From positions 5,000,001-5,064,000 of the forward strand of contig NZ_CP022685.1 of the NCBI RefSeq assembly GCF_002556545.1: 64,000 bases of DNA. Reading direction: 5' to 3'. The notes under the pieces were generated by a model that was given only the letters and a program-made list of their open reading frames with translations, was not told the origin of the DNA and ran no database searches. This stretch comes from Streptomyces formicae (GTDB lineage: Bacteria > Actinomycetota > Actinomycetes > Streptomycetales > Streptomycetaceae). Every line of letters starts with the position of its first letter. The first letter of the stretch is position 1. The position numbers were made by a program, and so were the translations under genes. This document shows positions 52,715 to 61,856 of the stretch, one piece after another.

Positions 52715-53194
52715 ATGGCCGAGCGCCGCGTCGAGGGCAACGAGAGTCTCTACGACCACGCGGGCGGGGAGGAAGCGCTCCACCGACTGGAGGAGCTCTT
52801 CTACACGAAGGCCCTCGCCGACCCCGTCCTGCGCGCCGTCTTCCCGCGCCGACAGCCGCACCACGTCGACCACCTGACCTGGTTCACGGCCGAGTCCTTC
52901 GGCGGCCCCGACCGGTTCAGCCGCGAGCTCGGCTTCCGGCACCTCATCGACGTGCACCGCAACCTGAAGATCACCGACGAGCAGCGGGAGCGGTTCGCCG
53001 CGCTCTATCTGGAGTCGCTGCGGGAGGCCGGGCTCCCGGACGACGAGCGGTTCCTGGGCGCGGTGCGCTCGCACATCGAGTTCGGCACCCGCGTCGCCCA
53101 GCAGAACTCGCATGCGGCGAGCGAGGACGAACTGCACCCGCTGCGCGAGGTGCCCCACTGGCAGTGGCCCGAGGCTCCGGACCGGTCCCTGTGA
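52715..53194 (+). CDS. Group II truncated hemoglobin
   Basis: 159 residues from ATG at 52715 (AGGGGG five bases upstream); an ATG at 52631 would add an unlikely Gly-rich start. Group II 2-on-2 globin: SLYDHAGGEEALHRLEELFY, FPRRQPHHVDHLTWFTAESF (proximal His), GGPDRFSREL, then FRHLIDVHRNLKITDEQRER. It binds O2 and perhaps NO or peroxide in the cytoplasm. The tail SEDELHPLREVPHWQWPEAP is unusual in length. Single gene between DUF5063 and lysC, no evident partner. Confidence 0.9.
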   Translation: MAERRVEGNESLYDHAGGEEALHRLEELFYTKALADPVLRAVFPRRQPHHVDHLTWFTAESFGGPDRFSRELGFRHLIDVHRNLKITDEQRERFAALYLESLREAGLPDDERFLGAVRSHIEFGTRVAQQNSHAASEDELHPLREVPHWQWPEAPDRSL

Positions 53195-53399
53195 CCCACC
53201 CCACTTTCCGGAGTGCCCCGCTCCGTAGCGGGCATGTGACCCGTCGGAGCGGCCGGAACGTACGTCCCGAGAAGCGAGGCGTATGCCCGTGGGTGATCAA
53301 CTCGTGAGCGGGACATCTCACGATGTGATATTGGCGAGGCGAATTTCGGCCGCTCGTTAGACTGAGCCGACCGCACAACGGATTGAGCGAGGAGCGCAC

Positions 53400-54671
53400 G
53401 TGAGCCTTGTCGTGCAGAAGTACGGAGGCTCCTCCGTAGCCGATGCCGAGGGCATCAAGCGGGTCGCCAAGAGGATTGTCGACGCCAAGAAGAACGGCCA
53501 TCAGGTCGTTGTCGTGGTGTCCGCCATGGGTGACACGACGGATGAGTTGATCGATCTTGCCGGGCAGGTATCCCCGATCCCTGCCGGGCGTGAATTCGAC
53601 ATGCTGCTGACCGCTGGTGAGCGCATCTCCATGGCCCTGCTGGCCATGGCGATCAAAAACCTGGGCCACGAGGCCCAGTCGTTCACGGGCAGCCAGGCCG
53701 GCGTCATCACCGACTCCGTCCACAACAAAGCGCGGATCATCGATGTGACCCCCGGACGCATCCGGGACTCGATCGACGAGGGCAACATCGCCATCGTCGC
53801 CGGGTTCCAGGGCGTCAGCCAGGAGGGCAAGAACATCACCACGCTCGGGCGTGGTGGGTCCGACACGACCGCTGTCGCCCTCGCCGCGGCCCTCGACGCC
53901 GAGGTCTGCGAGATCTACACGGACGTCGACGGCGTCTTCACCGCCGACCCGCGGGTCGTCAAGAAGGCCCGGAAGATCGACTGGATCTCGTTCGAGGACA
54001 TGCTGGAGCTCGCGAGCTCCGGCTCGAAGGTGCTGCTCCACCGCTGCGTGGAGTACGCCCGTCGCTACAACATCCCGATTCACGTGCGGTCCTCCTTCTC
54101 GGGACTGCAGGGCACATGGGTCAGCAACGAACCGCAAGGGGACCGCAAGGTGGAGCAGGCCATCATCTCCGGTGTCGCGCACGACACTTCGGAGGCCAAG
54201 ATCACCGTCGTCGGCGTGCCGGACAAGCCGGGCGAGGCCGCCTCGATCTTCCGCGCCATCGCGGACGCCGAGGTCAACATCGACATGGTCGTGCAGAACG
54301 TGTCCGCGGCCTCCACCGGGCTCACCGACATCTCGTTCACGCTGCCCAAGGCCGAGGGCCGCAGGGCCATCGACGCCCTGGAGAAGACCCGCGCCTCCGT
54401 CGGCTTCGACTCCCTGCGCTACGACGACCAGATCGCCAAGATCTCCCTCGTCGGCGCCGGCATGAAGACCAACCCCGGCGTCACCGCGACCTTCTTCGAG
54501 GCGCTCAGCGACGCGGGCGTGAACATCGAGCTCATCTCGACCTCCGAGATCCGCATCTCGGTCGTCACGCGCGCCGATGACGTCACCGAGGCCGTGCGCG
54601 CCGTGCACACCGCCTTCGGGCTCGACTCCGACACGGACGAGGCCGTGGTCTATGGAGGCACCGGCCGATGA
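53400..54671 (+). CDS. lysC: Aspartokinase, full-length alpha subunit
   Basis: Phosphorylates aspartate, the entry to lysine, threonine and methionine. 423 residues. Kinase domain: [20 protein letters not shown] at the start, [24 protein letters not shown] motif ([19 protein letters not shown]), [15 protein letters not shown]. The C-terminal half has two ACT domains that bind lysine/threonine for feedback. GTG start with GAGGAG 6 bases before. An in-frame internal GTG at 54150 with its own ribosome site should give the beta subunit. Ends 4 bp into asd (ATGA), so lysC-asd is an operon as in other actinomycetes. Confidence 0.96.
   Translation: MSLVVQKYGGSSVADAEGIKRVAKRIVDAKKNGHQVVVVVSAMGDTTDELIDLAGQVSPIPAGREFDMLLTAGERISMALLAMAIKNLGHEAQSFTGSQAGVITDSVHNKARIIDVTPGRIRDSIDEGNIAIVAGFQGVSQEGKNITTLGRGGSDTTAVALAAALDAEVCEIYTDVDGVFTADPRVVKKARKIDWISFEDMLELASSGSKVLLHRCVEYARRYNIPIHVRSSFSGLQGTWVSNEPQGDRKVEQAIISGVAHDTSEAKITVVGVPDKPGEAASIFRAIADAEVNIDMVVQNVSAASTGLTDISFTLPKAEGRRAIDALEKTRASVGFDSLRYDDQIAKISLVGAGMKTNPGVTATFFEALSDAGVNIELISTSEIRISVVTRADDVTEAVRAVHTAFGLDSDTDEAVVYGGTGR
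54150..54671 (+). CDS. lysC: Aspartokinase beta subunit from an internal start
   Basis: GTG at 54150 in the lysC frame follows AAGGGGA (54136-54142) with good spacing, giving 173 residues that begin [20 protein letters not shown]. In Corynebacterium the beta subunit starts at the same alignment place (MEEAVLTGVATDKSEAK) and forms an alpha2-beta2 enzyme. It contains only the two ACT regulatory domains. This is seen in sequence; translation from it here is inferred. Confidence 0.72.
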   Translation: MEQAIISGVAHDTSEAKITVVGVPDKPGEAASIFRAIADAEVNIDMVVQNVSAASTGLTDISFTLPKAEGRRAIDALEKTRASVGFDSLRYDDQIAKISLVGAGMKTNPGVTATFFEALSDAGVNIELISTSEIRISVVTRADDVTEAVRAVHTAFGLDSDTDEAVVYGGTGR

Positions 54672-55723
54672 GCCGTAAGCCGACGCTCGCGGTCGTCGGA
54701 GCGACCGGGGCCGTCGGCGCGGTCATGCTCCAGATCCTGTCGCAGCACGCCGACATCTGGGGCGAGATCCGTCTCGTCGCCTCTCCGCGCTCGGCCGGCC
54801 GCAAGCTGGCCGTGCGCGGGGAGGAGGTCGAGGTCCTCGCGCTGAGCGAGGAGGTCTTCGACGGGGTCGACATCGCGGTGTTCGACGTGCCCGACGAGGT
54901 CTCCGCGCAGTGGGCGCCCGTCGCCACCGCCAAGGGCGTCGTGGTGGTGGACAACTCCGCCGCCTTCCGGATGGACCCGGACGTGCCGCTCGTGGTGCCC
55001 GAGGTCAATCCGCACGCCGCGCGCGTGCGCCCGCGCGGCATCGTCGCGAATCCCAACTGCACGACCCTTTCGATGATCGTCGCCATCGGCGCGCTGCACG
55101 CCGAGTTCGGCCTGCGCGAGCTGATCGTCTCCTCGTACCAGGCCGTGAGCGGGGCGGGCCGCGAGGGCGTCGACACGCTGCGCAGGCAGCTGCGGCTCGT
55201 GGCGGGCAGCGAACTGGGGACGAGCCCCGGTGACGTGCGCCGTGCCGTGGGCGACGACACCGGGCCCTTCCCCGAGCCCGTGGCGCTCAACGTCGTGCCC
55301 TGGGCCGGGTCCCTGAAGGACGACGGCTGGTCCTCCGAGGAGATGAAGGTGCGCGACGAGTCGCGCAAGATCCTCGGGCTGCCGGGACTGCGGGTCGCGG
55401 CGACCTGCGTTCGCGTGCCCGTCATCACCACGCACTCCCTCACCGTGCACGCGCGGTTCGAGGACGAGGTCACCGTCGACCGCGCGCGCGAGATCCTCGC
55501 GACCGCGCCGGGCGTCGTGCTCTTCGACAACCCGGCGGCGGGGGAGTTCCCCACGCCCGCCGACGTCGTGGGCACCGATCCGACCTGGGTGGGGCGGGTG
55601 CGGCGGTCCCTCGACGATCCGACCGCCCTCGAACTCTTCGTCTGCGGGGACAACCTCCGCAAGGGCGCCGCGCTGAACACGGTGCAGATCGCCGAACTGG
55701 TGGCGGCGGAGTTCACGGCCTGA
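54668..55723 (+). CDS. asd: Aspartate-semialdehyde dehydrogenase
   Basis: Reduces aspartyl phosphate with NADPH to the semialdehyde. 351 residues. NADP site [20 protein letters not shown], active-site Cys in [18 protein letters not shown] near 135, [14 protein letters not shown], and the catalytic His in [16 protein letters not shown] overlaps the lysC end (ATGA, 54668-54671), so the pair is co-translated. The acid-rich [13 protein letters not shown] and late [20 protein letters not shown] are normal. Followed by a 335-bp gene-free region. Confidence 0.96.
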   Translation: MSRKPTLAVVGATGAVGAVMLQILSQHADIWGEIRLVASPRSAGRKLAVRGEEVEVLALSEEVFDGVDIAVFDVPDEVSAQWAPVATAKGVVVVDNSAAFRMDPDVPLVVPEVNPHAARVRPRGIVANPNCTTLSMIVAIGALHAEFGLRELIVSSYQAVSGAGREGVDTLRRQLRLVAGSELGTSPGDVRRAVGDDTGPFPEPVALNVVPWAGSLKDDGWSSEEMKVRDESRKILGLPGLRVAATCVRVPVITTHSLTVHARFEDEVTVDRAREILATAPGVVLFDNPAAGEFPTPADVVGTDPTWVGRVRRSLDDPTALELFVCGDNLRKGAALNTVQIAELVAAEFTA

Positions 55724-56058
55724 CCGCCCCGGCGCCGCCGGGTGCCCCCGCGCGCGGAAGCCTTTGTGGGATCTGTGTAAGTTCTGTGTCCAACTTGATG
55801 GTCTGGACCGCTTGAACTGGATCAACTCCGCGTCCGAAGATTTCGTGTCCGATCACTGCAACCGGACCGGGGTGGGGGGCGTCTTTAGCGGTCGCCCTTC
55901 AGGGGTCGCTCAAGCGCCGCAAAAAAATGGGGCATAGGGGAAGAGCTGGTACGCATGGGGGCATTTGATGCATCGCCGGGAACGGTGCGCGCGCGGCCTG
56001 CCGCAAACGCGATGCCGGGCGCGTACAACCCTGACGGGGGGAAGCGTGTCCAACAGGC
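55724..56058. other. Intergenic region before the sigma factor gene
   Basis: 335 bp with no convincing gene. There is an AT-richer stretch with TTGATGG, a direct echo GTGTAAGTTCTGTGTCCAACTT at 55768-55790 that may contain the promoter, a run of seven A (55921-55927), and two overlapping short frames (66 codons from ATG 55955, 55 codons from GTG 56046) of odd composition. A late GGGGGGAAG lies before 56046. Confidence 0.4.
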
Positions 56059-56721
56059 GTGGCAGAGGTACTCGACTTCACAGCGGTACAGGCGAGAGGC
56101 GCGGCAGCGCTGCGTCCGCCTCGTCGTCCCCGCGCGCCCGGCGGCATGCCGGTGATCGCGCCCATGCCCGCAGCGCGGCCCGCCCGCATCCCGGCGCAGC
56201 GCGAGGGTGCTGACGAGGCGATGACAGCGGGCACCACAGTCGACCACCTGACCGAGACCTACCGCGCCCACTACCGGTCGCTGCTCGGCCTCGCCGCGCT
56301 GCTCCTGGACGACACGGCCTCCTGCGAGGACGTCGTGCAGGAGGCGTTCATCCGGGTCCACTCCGCGCGCAAGCGGGTGCGGGACCCCGAGAAGACGCTC
56401 GCCTATCTGCGCCAGACCGTCGTGAACCTCTCGCGGTCCGCGCTGCGGCGCCGCATCCTCGGGCTCAAGCTGCTCTCCAAGCCGATGCCCGACATGGCGA
56501 GCGCGGAGGAGGGGGCGTACGACCTCCTCGAGCGCGACGAGCTGATCAAGGCGATGCGCGGCCTCCAGCGGCGCCAGCGCGAGGTCCTCGTGCTGCGCTA
56601 CTTCGCCGACATGACCGAGGCGCAGGTCGCCGAGACCCTGGGCATATCGCTGGGCTCGGTCAAGGCGTACGGCTCGCGCGGTATCGCCGCCCTCAGGGTC
56701 GCCATGGAGGCGCCGGCATGA
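56059..56721 (+). CDS. SigE-type ECF RNA polymerase sigma factor
   Basis: 220 residues from a GTG at 56059 (AEVLDFTAV). Region 2 is EDVVQEAFIRVHSARKRVRD with RSLLGLAALLLDD before it, region 4 is LQRRQREVLVLRYFADMTEA, AQVAETLGISLGSVKAYGSR. The N-terminal 50 residues are Arg/Pro/Ala-rich and may be unstructured; starts at ATG 56146 or 56221 are possible. Its stop overlaps the next gene (ATGA), which encodes a membrane protein with a short cytoplasmic N-terminus, the form expected of an anti-sigma partner. Target promoters cannot be named. Confidence 0.87.
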   Translation: MAEVLDFTAVQARGAAALRPPRRPRAPGGMPVIAPMPAARPARIPAQREGADEAMTAGTTVDHLTETYRAHYRSLLGLAALLLDDTASCEDVVQEAFIRVHSARKRVRDPEKTLAYLRQTVVNLSRSALRRRILGLKLLSKPMPDMASAEEGAYDLLERDELIKAMRGLQRRQREVLVLRYFADMTEAQVAETLGISLGSVKAYGSRGIAALRVAMEAPA

Positions 56722-57833
56722 GCGAGCGCAAGCGTGATGAGCAGAGTGGGCACGAACAGCATGGCAGGAACGAGAACGTGAATCACGGCGCCGAAGACGG
56801 GCCCCAGGGGCTCGCCGGGGAAGCCGACGAGGCGCCCCAGGAGGCGGACGGCTTCGGCTCCGACGAGCTCGCGCTGCGGCGGATGATGCGGCAGGCCGTC
56901 GAGGACATCGAACCCACGGACCGCGCGCTCGAACGCCTGCGGCACGCGGTACCGGCCCGCAGGGCCCGCAAGCGACAGGCCGTCGTCGGCCTCGCGGCCG
57001 CCGCGCTCTTCATCGGCACCGCCGTACCGGCCCTGGTACACGTCACCAACTCCAGCGGCGACTCGGACGACCGCCCCTCGATCGCGGGCAACAGCCAGGA
57101 GTCACAGGGCGGTTCGGGCCGGGGCAAGGATCCCGGCAGCGGTGAGAAGGGCGCGGGGAAGAAGCCCGACTCCTCCAAGGCGAAGGACAAGAAAGAGAAG
57201 AAGGACAAGAAGGAAAGCAAGGAGAAGGGCGGCACGGGCGGCGGCGGCACGGGAGCGCCCGACCCGAGCAGCTCCGAGGCCGTCAGCTCGCCGGTCTGCG
57301 CCGCAGCCCAGCTCGGCGCCTCGGGATCCACGGGCGTGACCGAGGCCAACGGCTCGGTGTACGGCAGCTTCCGGGTCTCCAACACCTCCGACACCAGCTG
57401 CACGATCGACGCCGCGGGCGCCGTCGCCGTGACGGCGCAGGGCGCGGCCGACGCCACGAAGGTCGGCGTGCTCGACCACACCGCGGGCGACGCGGCGACC
57501 GGTCTGCCCGACCCCGCGCAGGAGACGGCCCAGCTCGTCCTCCAGCCCGGTGCGGCGTACGAGGTGCGCTTCGCCTGGGTGCCGTCCGAGAGCTGTCCCG
57601 CGGAGGGCGGCGAGCCCACGCCCAACCCGACGCCCACCGAGGGCAACGGCGGCGGTGACAGCGGCACGCCCACCGGCATGGAGCCGCAGCTGGTCCGCGA
57701 GGACGGCGGGGTGCAGGACGGCAGCGTCGTGGTGACCCTGACGGCGGCCGCGGGATCCCCTTCGGCGGGTACGACGATCGCGAACGCGTGCGCGGGGACG
57801 GTGTACCGGACCGGGGTGCTGCCCGCTTCCTAG
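56718..57833 (+). CDS. Single-pass membrane protein, probable regulator of the sigma factor
   Basis: 371 residues. A charged cytoplasmic N-terminus (about 1-90) with EDIEPTDRALERLRHAVPAR, one membrane helix (AVVGLAAAALFIGTAVPALV near 95), a Lys/Glu-rich linker (KKDKKEKKDKKESKE) and a C-terminal domain of DUF4232-like look (PVCAAAQLGASGSTGVTEAN; VSNTSDTSCTIDAAGAVAVT; YEVRFAWVPSESCPAEGGEP) with four Cys that may form disulfides outside the cell. No zinc-binding HxxxCxxC of ZAS anti-sigma factors is seen. ATGA overlap with the sigma gene suggests it controls it. Confidence 0.75.
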   Translation: MSERKRDEQSGHEQHGRNENVNHGAEDGPQGLAGEADEAPQEADGFGSDELALRRMMRQAVEDIEPTDRALERLRHAVPARRARKRQAVVGLAAAALFIGTAVPALVHVTNSSGDSDDRPSIAGNSQESQGGSGRGKDPGSGEKGAGKKPDSSKAKDKKEKKDKKESKEKGGTGGGGTGAPDPSSSEAVSSPVCAAAQLGASGSTGVTEANGSVYGSFRVSNTSDTSCTIDAAGAVAVTAQGAADATKVGVLDHTAGDAATGLPDPAQETAQLVLQPGAAYEVRFAWVPSESCPAEGGEPTPNPTPTEGNGGGDSGTPTGMEPQLVREDGGVQDGSVVVTLTAAAGSPSAGTTIANACAGTVYRTGVLPAS

Positions 57834-58669
57834 CGGAGCTCGGCGGCGGGGGCCCCGGGGGTCGCCTGCTCGGGAACCAGCCCCAGCCGCGCGTCCCGCG
57901 CGAACTCCTTCTCGCGGCGGAAGAGCCGGAACCACATGAAGAGCACGAAGGCCGCGAAGACGAACCACTCGCCGGTGTAGCCGAGGTTCTGGAAGGCCTT
58001 GAGGTCCAGGCCCGTGTTGTTCGGCGCGGACGCCGGGACCGCCTTCATGCCGGAGTCGCCCTTGTCGAGGGTGATCCACGCGTCGTACAGGTCGTCCGGC
58101 ACCAGGTTCACCAGGGACGCCGAGCTGATCGCGCCCAGCTGCCCCTTGGGCAGACCGCCCGCGGCGCTCACGCCGTTCGAGCCGGGGCTCTCGGATGCCT
58201 GCAACGAGCCCACCACGGTGACCTCGCCCTTCGGCGCGGCGGGGGCCTTCGCGGCGCTCGCGTTACCGGGCAGCCAGCCGCGCACCACGGGCAGCGACTT
58301 GCCGCTGTCCGTACGCAACAGGGTCAGTACGTAGAAGCCGCTCTTGTCGTCCAACTTCCGGTCGGGGACGAGCATTTGCTCGCCGTAGCGACCGGTGGCC
58401 CGGGTCAGCTCGCCCGAGGTCTCCTTGTCGACGGGAAGCAGCGAGTCGAGGGGCTTCGCCTTGGCGGCGGACCCTTCCTTCGCCGCGGCCGAACGCTCCT
58501 CGTTCTGCTCGGCGACCTGCTCCTTCGCGGACTCGTGCGCCTGTACGCGGTCCTCGAAGCGGCCGAGCTGCCAGGAACCCATGAAGACGCAGAAGGGGAT
58601 GGCCAGCACGACGAAGACGTTGATCCCCCACCATCGGGGCGTCAGCAGAAACCGGTACACACCCTCCAC
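57830..58669 (-). CDS. SURF1 family protein
   Basis: 279 residues from GTG at 58669 (GGGGGG eight bases upstream); the TTG at 58687 would add six. Two membrane helices at the ends (WWGINVFVVLAIPFCVFMGS near 15; GEWFVFAAFVLFMWFRLFRR near 240) with a periplasmic-type beta domain between (ATGRYGEQMLVPDRKLDDKS; GFYVLTLLRTDSGKSLPVVR, then GWLPG). SURF1 helps assemble cytochrome c oxidase. Stop codons of this and the upstream membrane protein gene overlap (CTAG, 57830-57833). No cox genes here; they usually lie elsewhere. Confidence 0.88.
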   Translation of the reverse strand: MEGVYRFLLTPRWWGINVFVVLAIPFCVFMGSWQLGRFEDRVQAHESAKEQVAEQNEERSAAAKEGSAAKAKPLDSLLPVDKETSGELTRATGRYGEQMLVPDRKLDDKSGFYVLTLLRTDSGKSLPVVRGWLPGNASAAKAPAAPKGEVTVVGSLQASESPGSNGVSAAGGLPKGQLGAISSASLVNLVPDDLYDAWITLDKGDSGMKAVPASAPNNTGLDLKAFQNLGYTGEWFVFAAFVLFMWFRLFRREKEFARDARLGLVPEQATPGAPAAELR

Positions 58670-58735
58670 GGTACGGGCCCCCCACAATCCCCCCGACGCG
58701 GGGCCCCGTAAGAAAACCGTCCCCCCACGGCGAGT

Positions 58736-58769
58736 GGGGGCGGGCCCGCACCGGCGCGGGCCCGCCCCC
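58736..58769 (-). terminator. Terminator after the S9 peptidase gene
   Basis: Perfect 14-bp stem GGGGGCGGGCCCGC / GCGGGCCCGCCCCC with six-base loop, immediately after the peptidase stop and upstream of SURF1. Confidence 0.8.
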
Positions 58770-58773
58770 CCGC

Positions 58774-60624
58774 TCAGCCCGCCGCAGGCAAATGCCGCTG
58801 CGCGAACTCCAGCTCAAGAGCCACCTGCTTGATCCGCTCGTCCACGACCAGCGACCCGTGCCCGGCGTCGTACCGGTACACCTCGTGCGCCGCGCCGCGG
58901 GCCGCGAGCCGGTCCACGTAGTTCTCGACCTGGCGGATCGGGCAGCGCGGGTCGTTCACCCCCGCCGAGATGTAGACCGGGGCCTTCACCTCGTCGACGT
59001 ACGTCAGCGGGGACGAGGCCGCGAAGCGCTCGGGGACCTCCTCCGGAGTGCCGCCGAGCAGCGTGCGGTCCATGGCCTTCAGGGCCTCCATCTCGTCGTG
59101 GTACGCCGTCACGTAGTCCGCGACGGGGACCGCGGCCAGGCCGACCGCCCAGGCGTCCGGCTGGGTGCCGAGGCCGAGCAGGGTCAGGTAGCCGCCCCAG
59201 GAGCCACCGGCGAGGACGAGACGGTCGGGGTCGGCGAGGCCCGAGGTGACCGCCCACTCCCGCACCGCCGCGATGTCCTCCAGCTCGATCAGGCCGACGC
59301 GGTGCTTGAGGGCGTCCGTCCACTCACGCCCGTACCCCGTGGAGCCTCGGTAGTTGACCCGGACCACCGCGTACCCGTGGTCGACCCAGGCCGCCGGGCC
59401 CGCGGCGAAGGAGTCGCTGTCGTGCCAGGTCGGGCCGCCGTGCACCTCGAAGACGGTGGGCAGGGGCCCCGATGAGCCCGCAGTGCCCGCGGGGCGCTGC
59501 ACCAGGGCGTGGATGCGGCCGCCGGGCCCGTCCACCCACACGTCCTCCACGGGGACGGAGGCCGGGGCCTTCATGCCGGGCGGGTCCAGGACCACGCCGC
59601 CCGCCGTCGAGCGGACCACCGGCGGCTCGGCGGCCGACGACCACATGTACTCCACGGTCCCGTCGGGGCGTGCCGTCGCGCCCGACACCGAGCCGGTGGG
59701 CGTCTCGATGCGCGTCAGCTCGCGCGATGCCAGGTCGTAGCGGAACAGCTCGCCGCGCGCCTCGAAGCCGTGCGCGATCAGCAGCGCGGAGCCGTCCGGA
59801 TACCACTCGGCGCTCACGTCGCCCGGCAGCCCGAGGACGAGGTCGCTCTCCTCGCCCGACGCGACGTCCCACACCATCGGCTCCCAGCGGCCGCGCCGCT
59901 GGTGCCCGACCAGGAGCCGGGTGTCCCCGTCGACCGGGGCGAAGCCGAGCACCTCCAGGCCCAGCTCGACCGTGCCGCCCTTGGTGTCGTCGAGCTCGGC
60001 GACCGTCGAGCCGTCCGGCCTGATCACGCGGAGCGCGGAGTGCATCGCGTCGCCGTGTTCCGTGTGCTCGACGGCGATCAGCGTGCCGTCGTGCGACAGG
60101 TCGCCCACGCCCGCCGACTCGTGGTGCCGGTACACCTCGACCGGGGCCGCGCCGTCCGTGCCGCCCGCGCCGTCATGACGTACGACGTGGATCGTGGACC
60201 CCTCCTCGTCCGTGGAGCGTCCCACGACCACCGTCCTGCCGTCCCTGCCGAGGGCGAGGCCCGCGGGGTACGAGGCGTCGAGGCCCGGCACCGCGGGCTC
60301 GTCGGGGCCGCCGCCGAAGGGCTGGCGCAGCCAGACGCCGAACTCGTCGCCGTCCTTGTCGTTGAACCACCAGATCCACTCGCCGTCCGGCGAGAGGACG
60401 CCGTCCGTCGTGCCGTTCGGCCGGTCGGTCGCCTGGCGCTGGGCGCCGGTCGTCCTGTCCCACGCGTACAGCTCGTACGTCCCCGTCGCGTTCGACACGA
60501 ACAAGGAACGCTGCGGGGCGTCCTCCGCCCAGTCGGGCAGCGACACCCGCGGCGCCCTGAACCGCTTCTCCCAGTCCGGCATGGACTCCGACCCTGTCGC
60601 CTTCTCGGCACCCGTCTCGCTCAT
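58774..60624 (-). CDS. S9 family prolyl-oligopeptidase-type peptidase
   Basis: 616 residues from ATG at 60624. The N-terminal 350 residues form a beta-propeller of WD40-like repeats (ESDLVLGLPGDVSAEWYPDG among blades), and the C-terminal 250 residues form the alpha/beta hydrolase: FEVHGGPTWHDSDSFAAGPA, GGSWGGYLTLLGLGTQPDAW with the Ser, GVNDPRCPIRQ with the Asp and YDAGHGSLVVDE with the His. It cuts short peptides near proline, or related acyl-peptides. No signal peptide, so cytoplasmic. A perfect terminator at 58736-58769 closes its transcript, which begins next to the divergent methyltransferase gene. Confidence 0.92.
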   Translation of the reverse strand: MSETGAEKATGSESMPDWEKRFRAPRVSLPDWAEDAPQRSLFVSNATGTYELYAWDRTTGAQRQATDRPNGTTDGVLSPDGEWIWWFNDKDGDEFGVWLRQPFGGGPDEPAVPGLDASYPAGLALGRDGRTVVVGRSTDEEGSTIHVVRHDGAGGTDGAAPVEVYRHHESAGVGDLSHDGTLIAVEHTEHGDAMHSALRVIRPDGSTVAELDDTKGGTVELGLEVLGFAPVDGDTRLLVGHQRRGRWEPMVWDVASGEESDLVLGLPGDVSAEWYPDGSALLIAHGFEARGELFRYDLASRELTRIETPTGSVSGATARPDGTVEYMWSSAAEPPVVRSTAGGVVLDPPGMKAPASVPVEDVWVDGPGGRIHALVQRPAGTAGSSGPLPTVFEVHGGPTWHDSDSFAAGPAAWVDHGYAVVRVNYRGSTGYGREWTDALKHRVGLIELEDIAAVREWAVTSGLADPDRLVLAGGSWGGYLTLLGLGTQPDAWAVGLAAVPVADYVTAYHDEMEALKAMDRTLLGGTPEEVPERFAASSPLTYVDEVKAPVYISAGVNDPRCPIRQVENYVDRLAARGAAHEVYRYDAGHGSLVVDERIKQVALELEFAQRHLPAAG

Positions 60625-60694
60625 GACCCCATAGTGCCCGCACCCGCCGACAATCCGCTGGCGAGGGCCCCCAGCCTGTGGATAACTTTTGACC

Positions 60695-61519
60695 ATGTAC
60701 TCCCCGACGCCCGAGGACTGGCGCGAGACCAACCGGAGACGCTGGGACGAGCGGGTCCCGCTCCACCTCGCCAGCGACTACTACGACCTCGACGCCTTCC
60801 GCGCGGGCAAGGACGCCCTGCGCGACTTCGAGGTCGCGGAAGTGGGCGACGTACGCGGCAAGTCCCTGCTGCACCTCCAGTGCCACATCGGCGCCGACAC
60901 CCTCTCCTGGGCCAGGCACGGCGCCTCCCGCGTCGTCGGTCTCGACTTCTCCGAACCCGCCGTGGAGGCGGCCCGCGAACTCGCCGCCGACCTCGGCCTC
61001 GCCCCGGACCGGGCCACGTTCGTCGCCGCCGACGTGTACGACGCGGCCGAAGCGGTGCCCGACTCCTCGTACGACGTCGTCTACACCGGCGTGGGCGCCC
61101 TGTGCTGGCTCCCCGACATCCGGCGCTGGGCCGAGACCGCCGCCTCGCTCGTCGCGCCCGGCGGCTTCCTCTACCTCTCCGAGTTCCATCCGCTCGCCGA
61201 CATCCTCGACGACGCCACGGGCTCACGGATCGAGCACGACTACTTCGCGCGCGACGCCTGGATCGAGGAGACGCCCGGCGGCTACGCGGACGACACCACC
61301 CCCACCGTCCACAACCGCACCGTCGAGTGGCAGCACCCCATCGGCGACGTCGTCTCCGCGCTCGCGGCCGCCGGACTGCGCATCGACTTCCTGCGCGAGC
61401 GCGAGATCACGCTCTTCCAGCGCTTCGCGGCGCTCGAACTCCGCGACGGCGCCTACCGGTTCCCCGCGGACCGCCCGCGCATGCCGCTCATGTACTCCCT
61501 GAAGGCGAGCAAGGTCTGA
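60695..61519 (+). CDS. Class I SAM-dependent methyltransferase
   Basis: 274 residues from ATG at 60695. SAM site SLLHLQCHIGADTLSWARHG near 55-75, VVGLDFSEPAVEAARELAAD, FVAADVYDAAEAV, and the post-motif YTGVGALCWLPDIRRWAETA. The N-terminal TNRRRWDERVPLHLASDYYD is typical of a small family of actinobacterial methyltransferases (type 11/25). Substrate unknown. TTG at 60689 precedes. It is divergent from the peptidase with a gap of 70 bp that holds both promoters. Followed by a small gene of basic protein. Confidence 0.88.
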   Translation: MYSPTPEDWRETNRRRWDERVPLHLASDYYDLDAFRAGKDALRDFEVAEVGDVRGKSLLHLQCHIGADTLSWARHGASRVVGLDFSEPAVEAARELAADLGLAPDRATFVAADVYDAAEAVPDSSYDVVYTGVGALCWLPDIRRWAETAASLVAPGGFLYLSEFHPLADILDDATGSRIEHDYFARDAWIEETPGGYADDTTPTVHNRTVEWQHPIGDVVSALAAAGLRIDFLREREITLFQRFAALELRDGAYRFPADRPRMPLMYSLKASKV

Positions 61520-61661
61520 GGGCCCTCAGGGCCGGGGCCCGAGGGCCCTCCGGATGCCGGGTGGGCGCCCGCGGGGGAGAGTGGTGAGGCATGGCCGCCC
61601 CACGCGGGCGGTCCGCCGCTCCCACGCGAGCGCCGCTCCCACGCGAGGAGGAGAGCCGATC

Positions 61662-61826
61662 ATGGCCAAGCACCAGTCCCGCGATCCGCGCGAACAGTCC
61701 CAGCAGGCCAGGAACGCCGCGGCGGAGACCCGCGCCAAGCAGGCCAAGCGCCCGGTGGACTCGATCTCCGCGAAGACCCGGGGGATGCAGCAGAAGGCGC
61801 AGGCCCGCCGCCAGGGAAACCGCTGA
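61662..61826 (+). CDS. Small basic Lys/Arg/Gln-rich protein
   Basis: 54 residues, pI clearly high, no Cys, no Trp, no aromatic residue. GAGGAGGAGAG site before the ATG is very strong. The sequence MAKHQSRDPREQSQQ to RRQGNR is mostly polar, likely disordered or a single helix; nothing in it points to an enzyme. It might bind nucleic acid or ribosomes. I do not recognise a family. It lies 142 bp after the methyltransferase and converges with the GNAT gene. Confidence 0.62.
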   Translation: MAKHQSRDPREQSQQARNAAAETRAKQAKRPVDSISAKTRGMQQKAQARRQGNR

Positions 61827-61856
61827 CGGTCCAGCTCCCCGCCTCTTCAGGGCTCT

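Noticed and set aside
53195..53399. Lysine-type riboswitch before lysC
   Set aside because: I saw no conserved riboswitch core in the 205 bp; only a small palindrome TCACGATGTGA and a weak promoter-like TAGACT.
55955..56213. Two overlapping short frames (66 and 55 codons) before the sigma gene
   Set aside because: They overlap the sigma factor start, differ in frame, and are Arg/Ser/Ala-rich without a domain. One has a fair ribosome site, so a leader role is not excluded.
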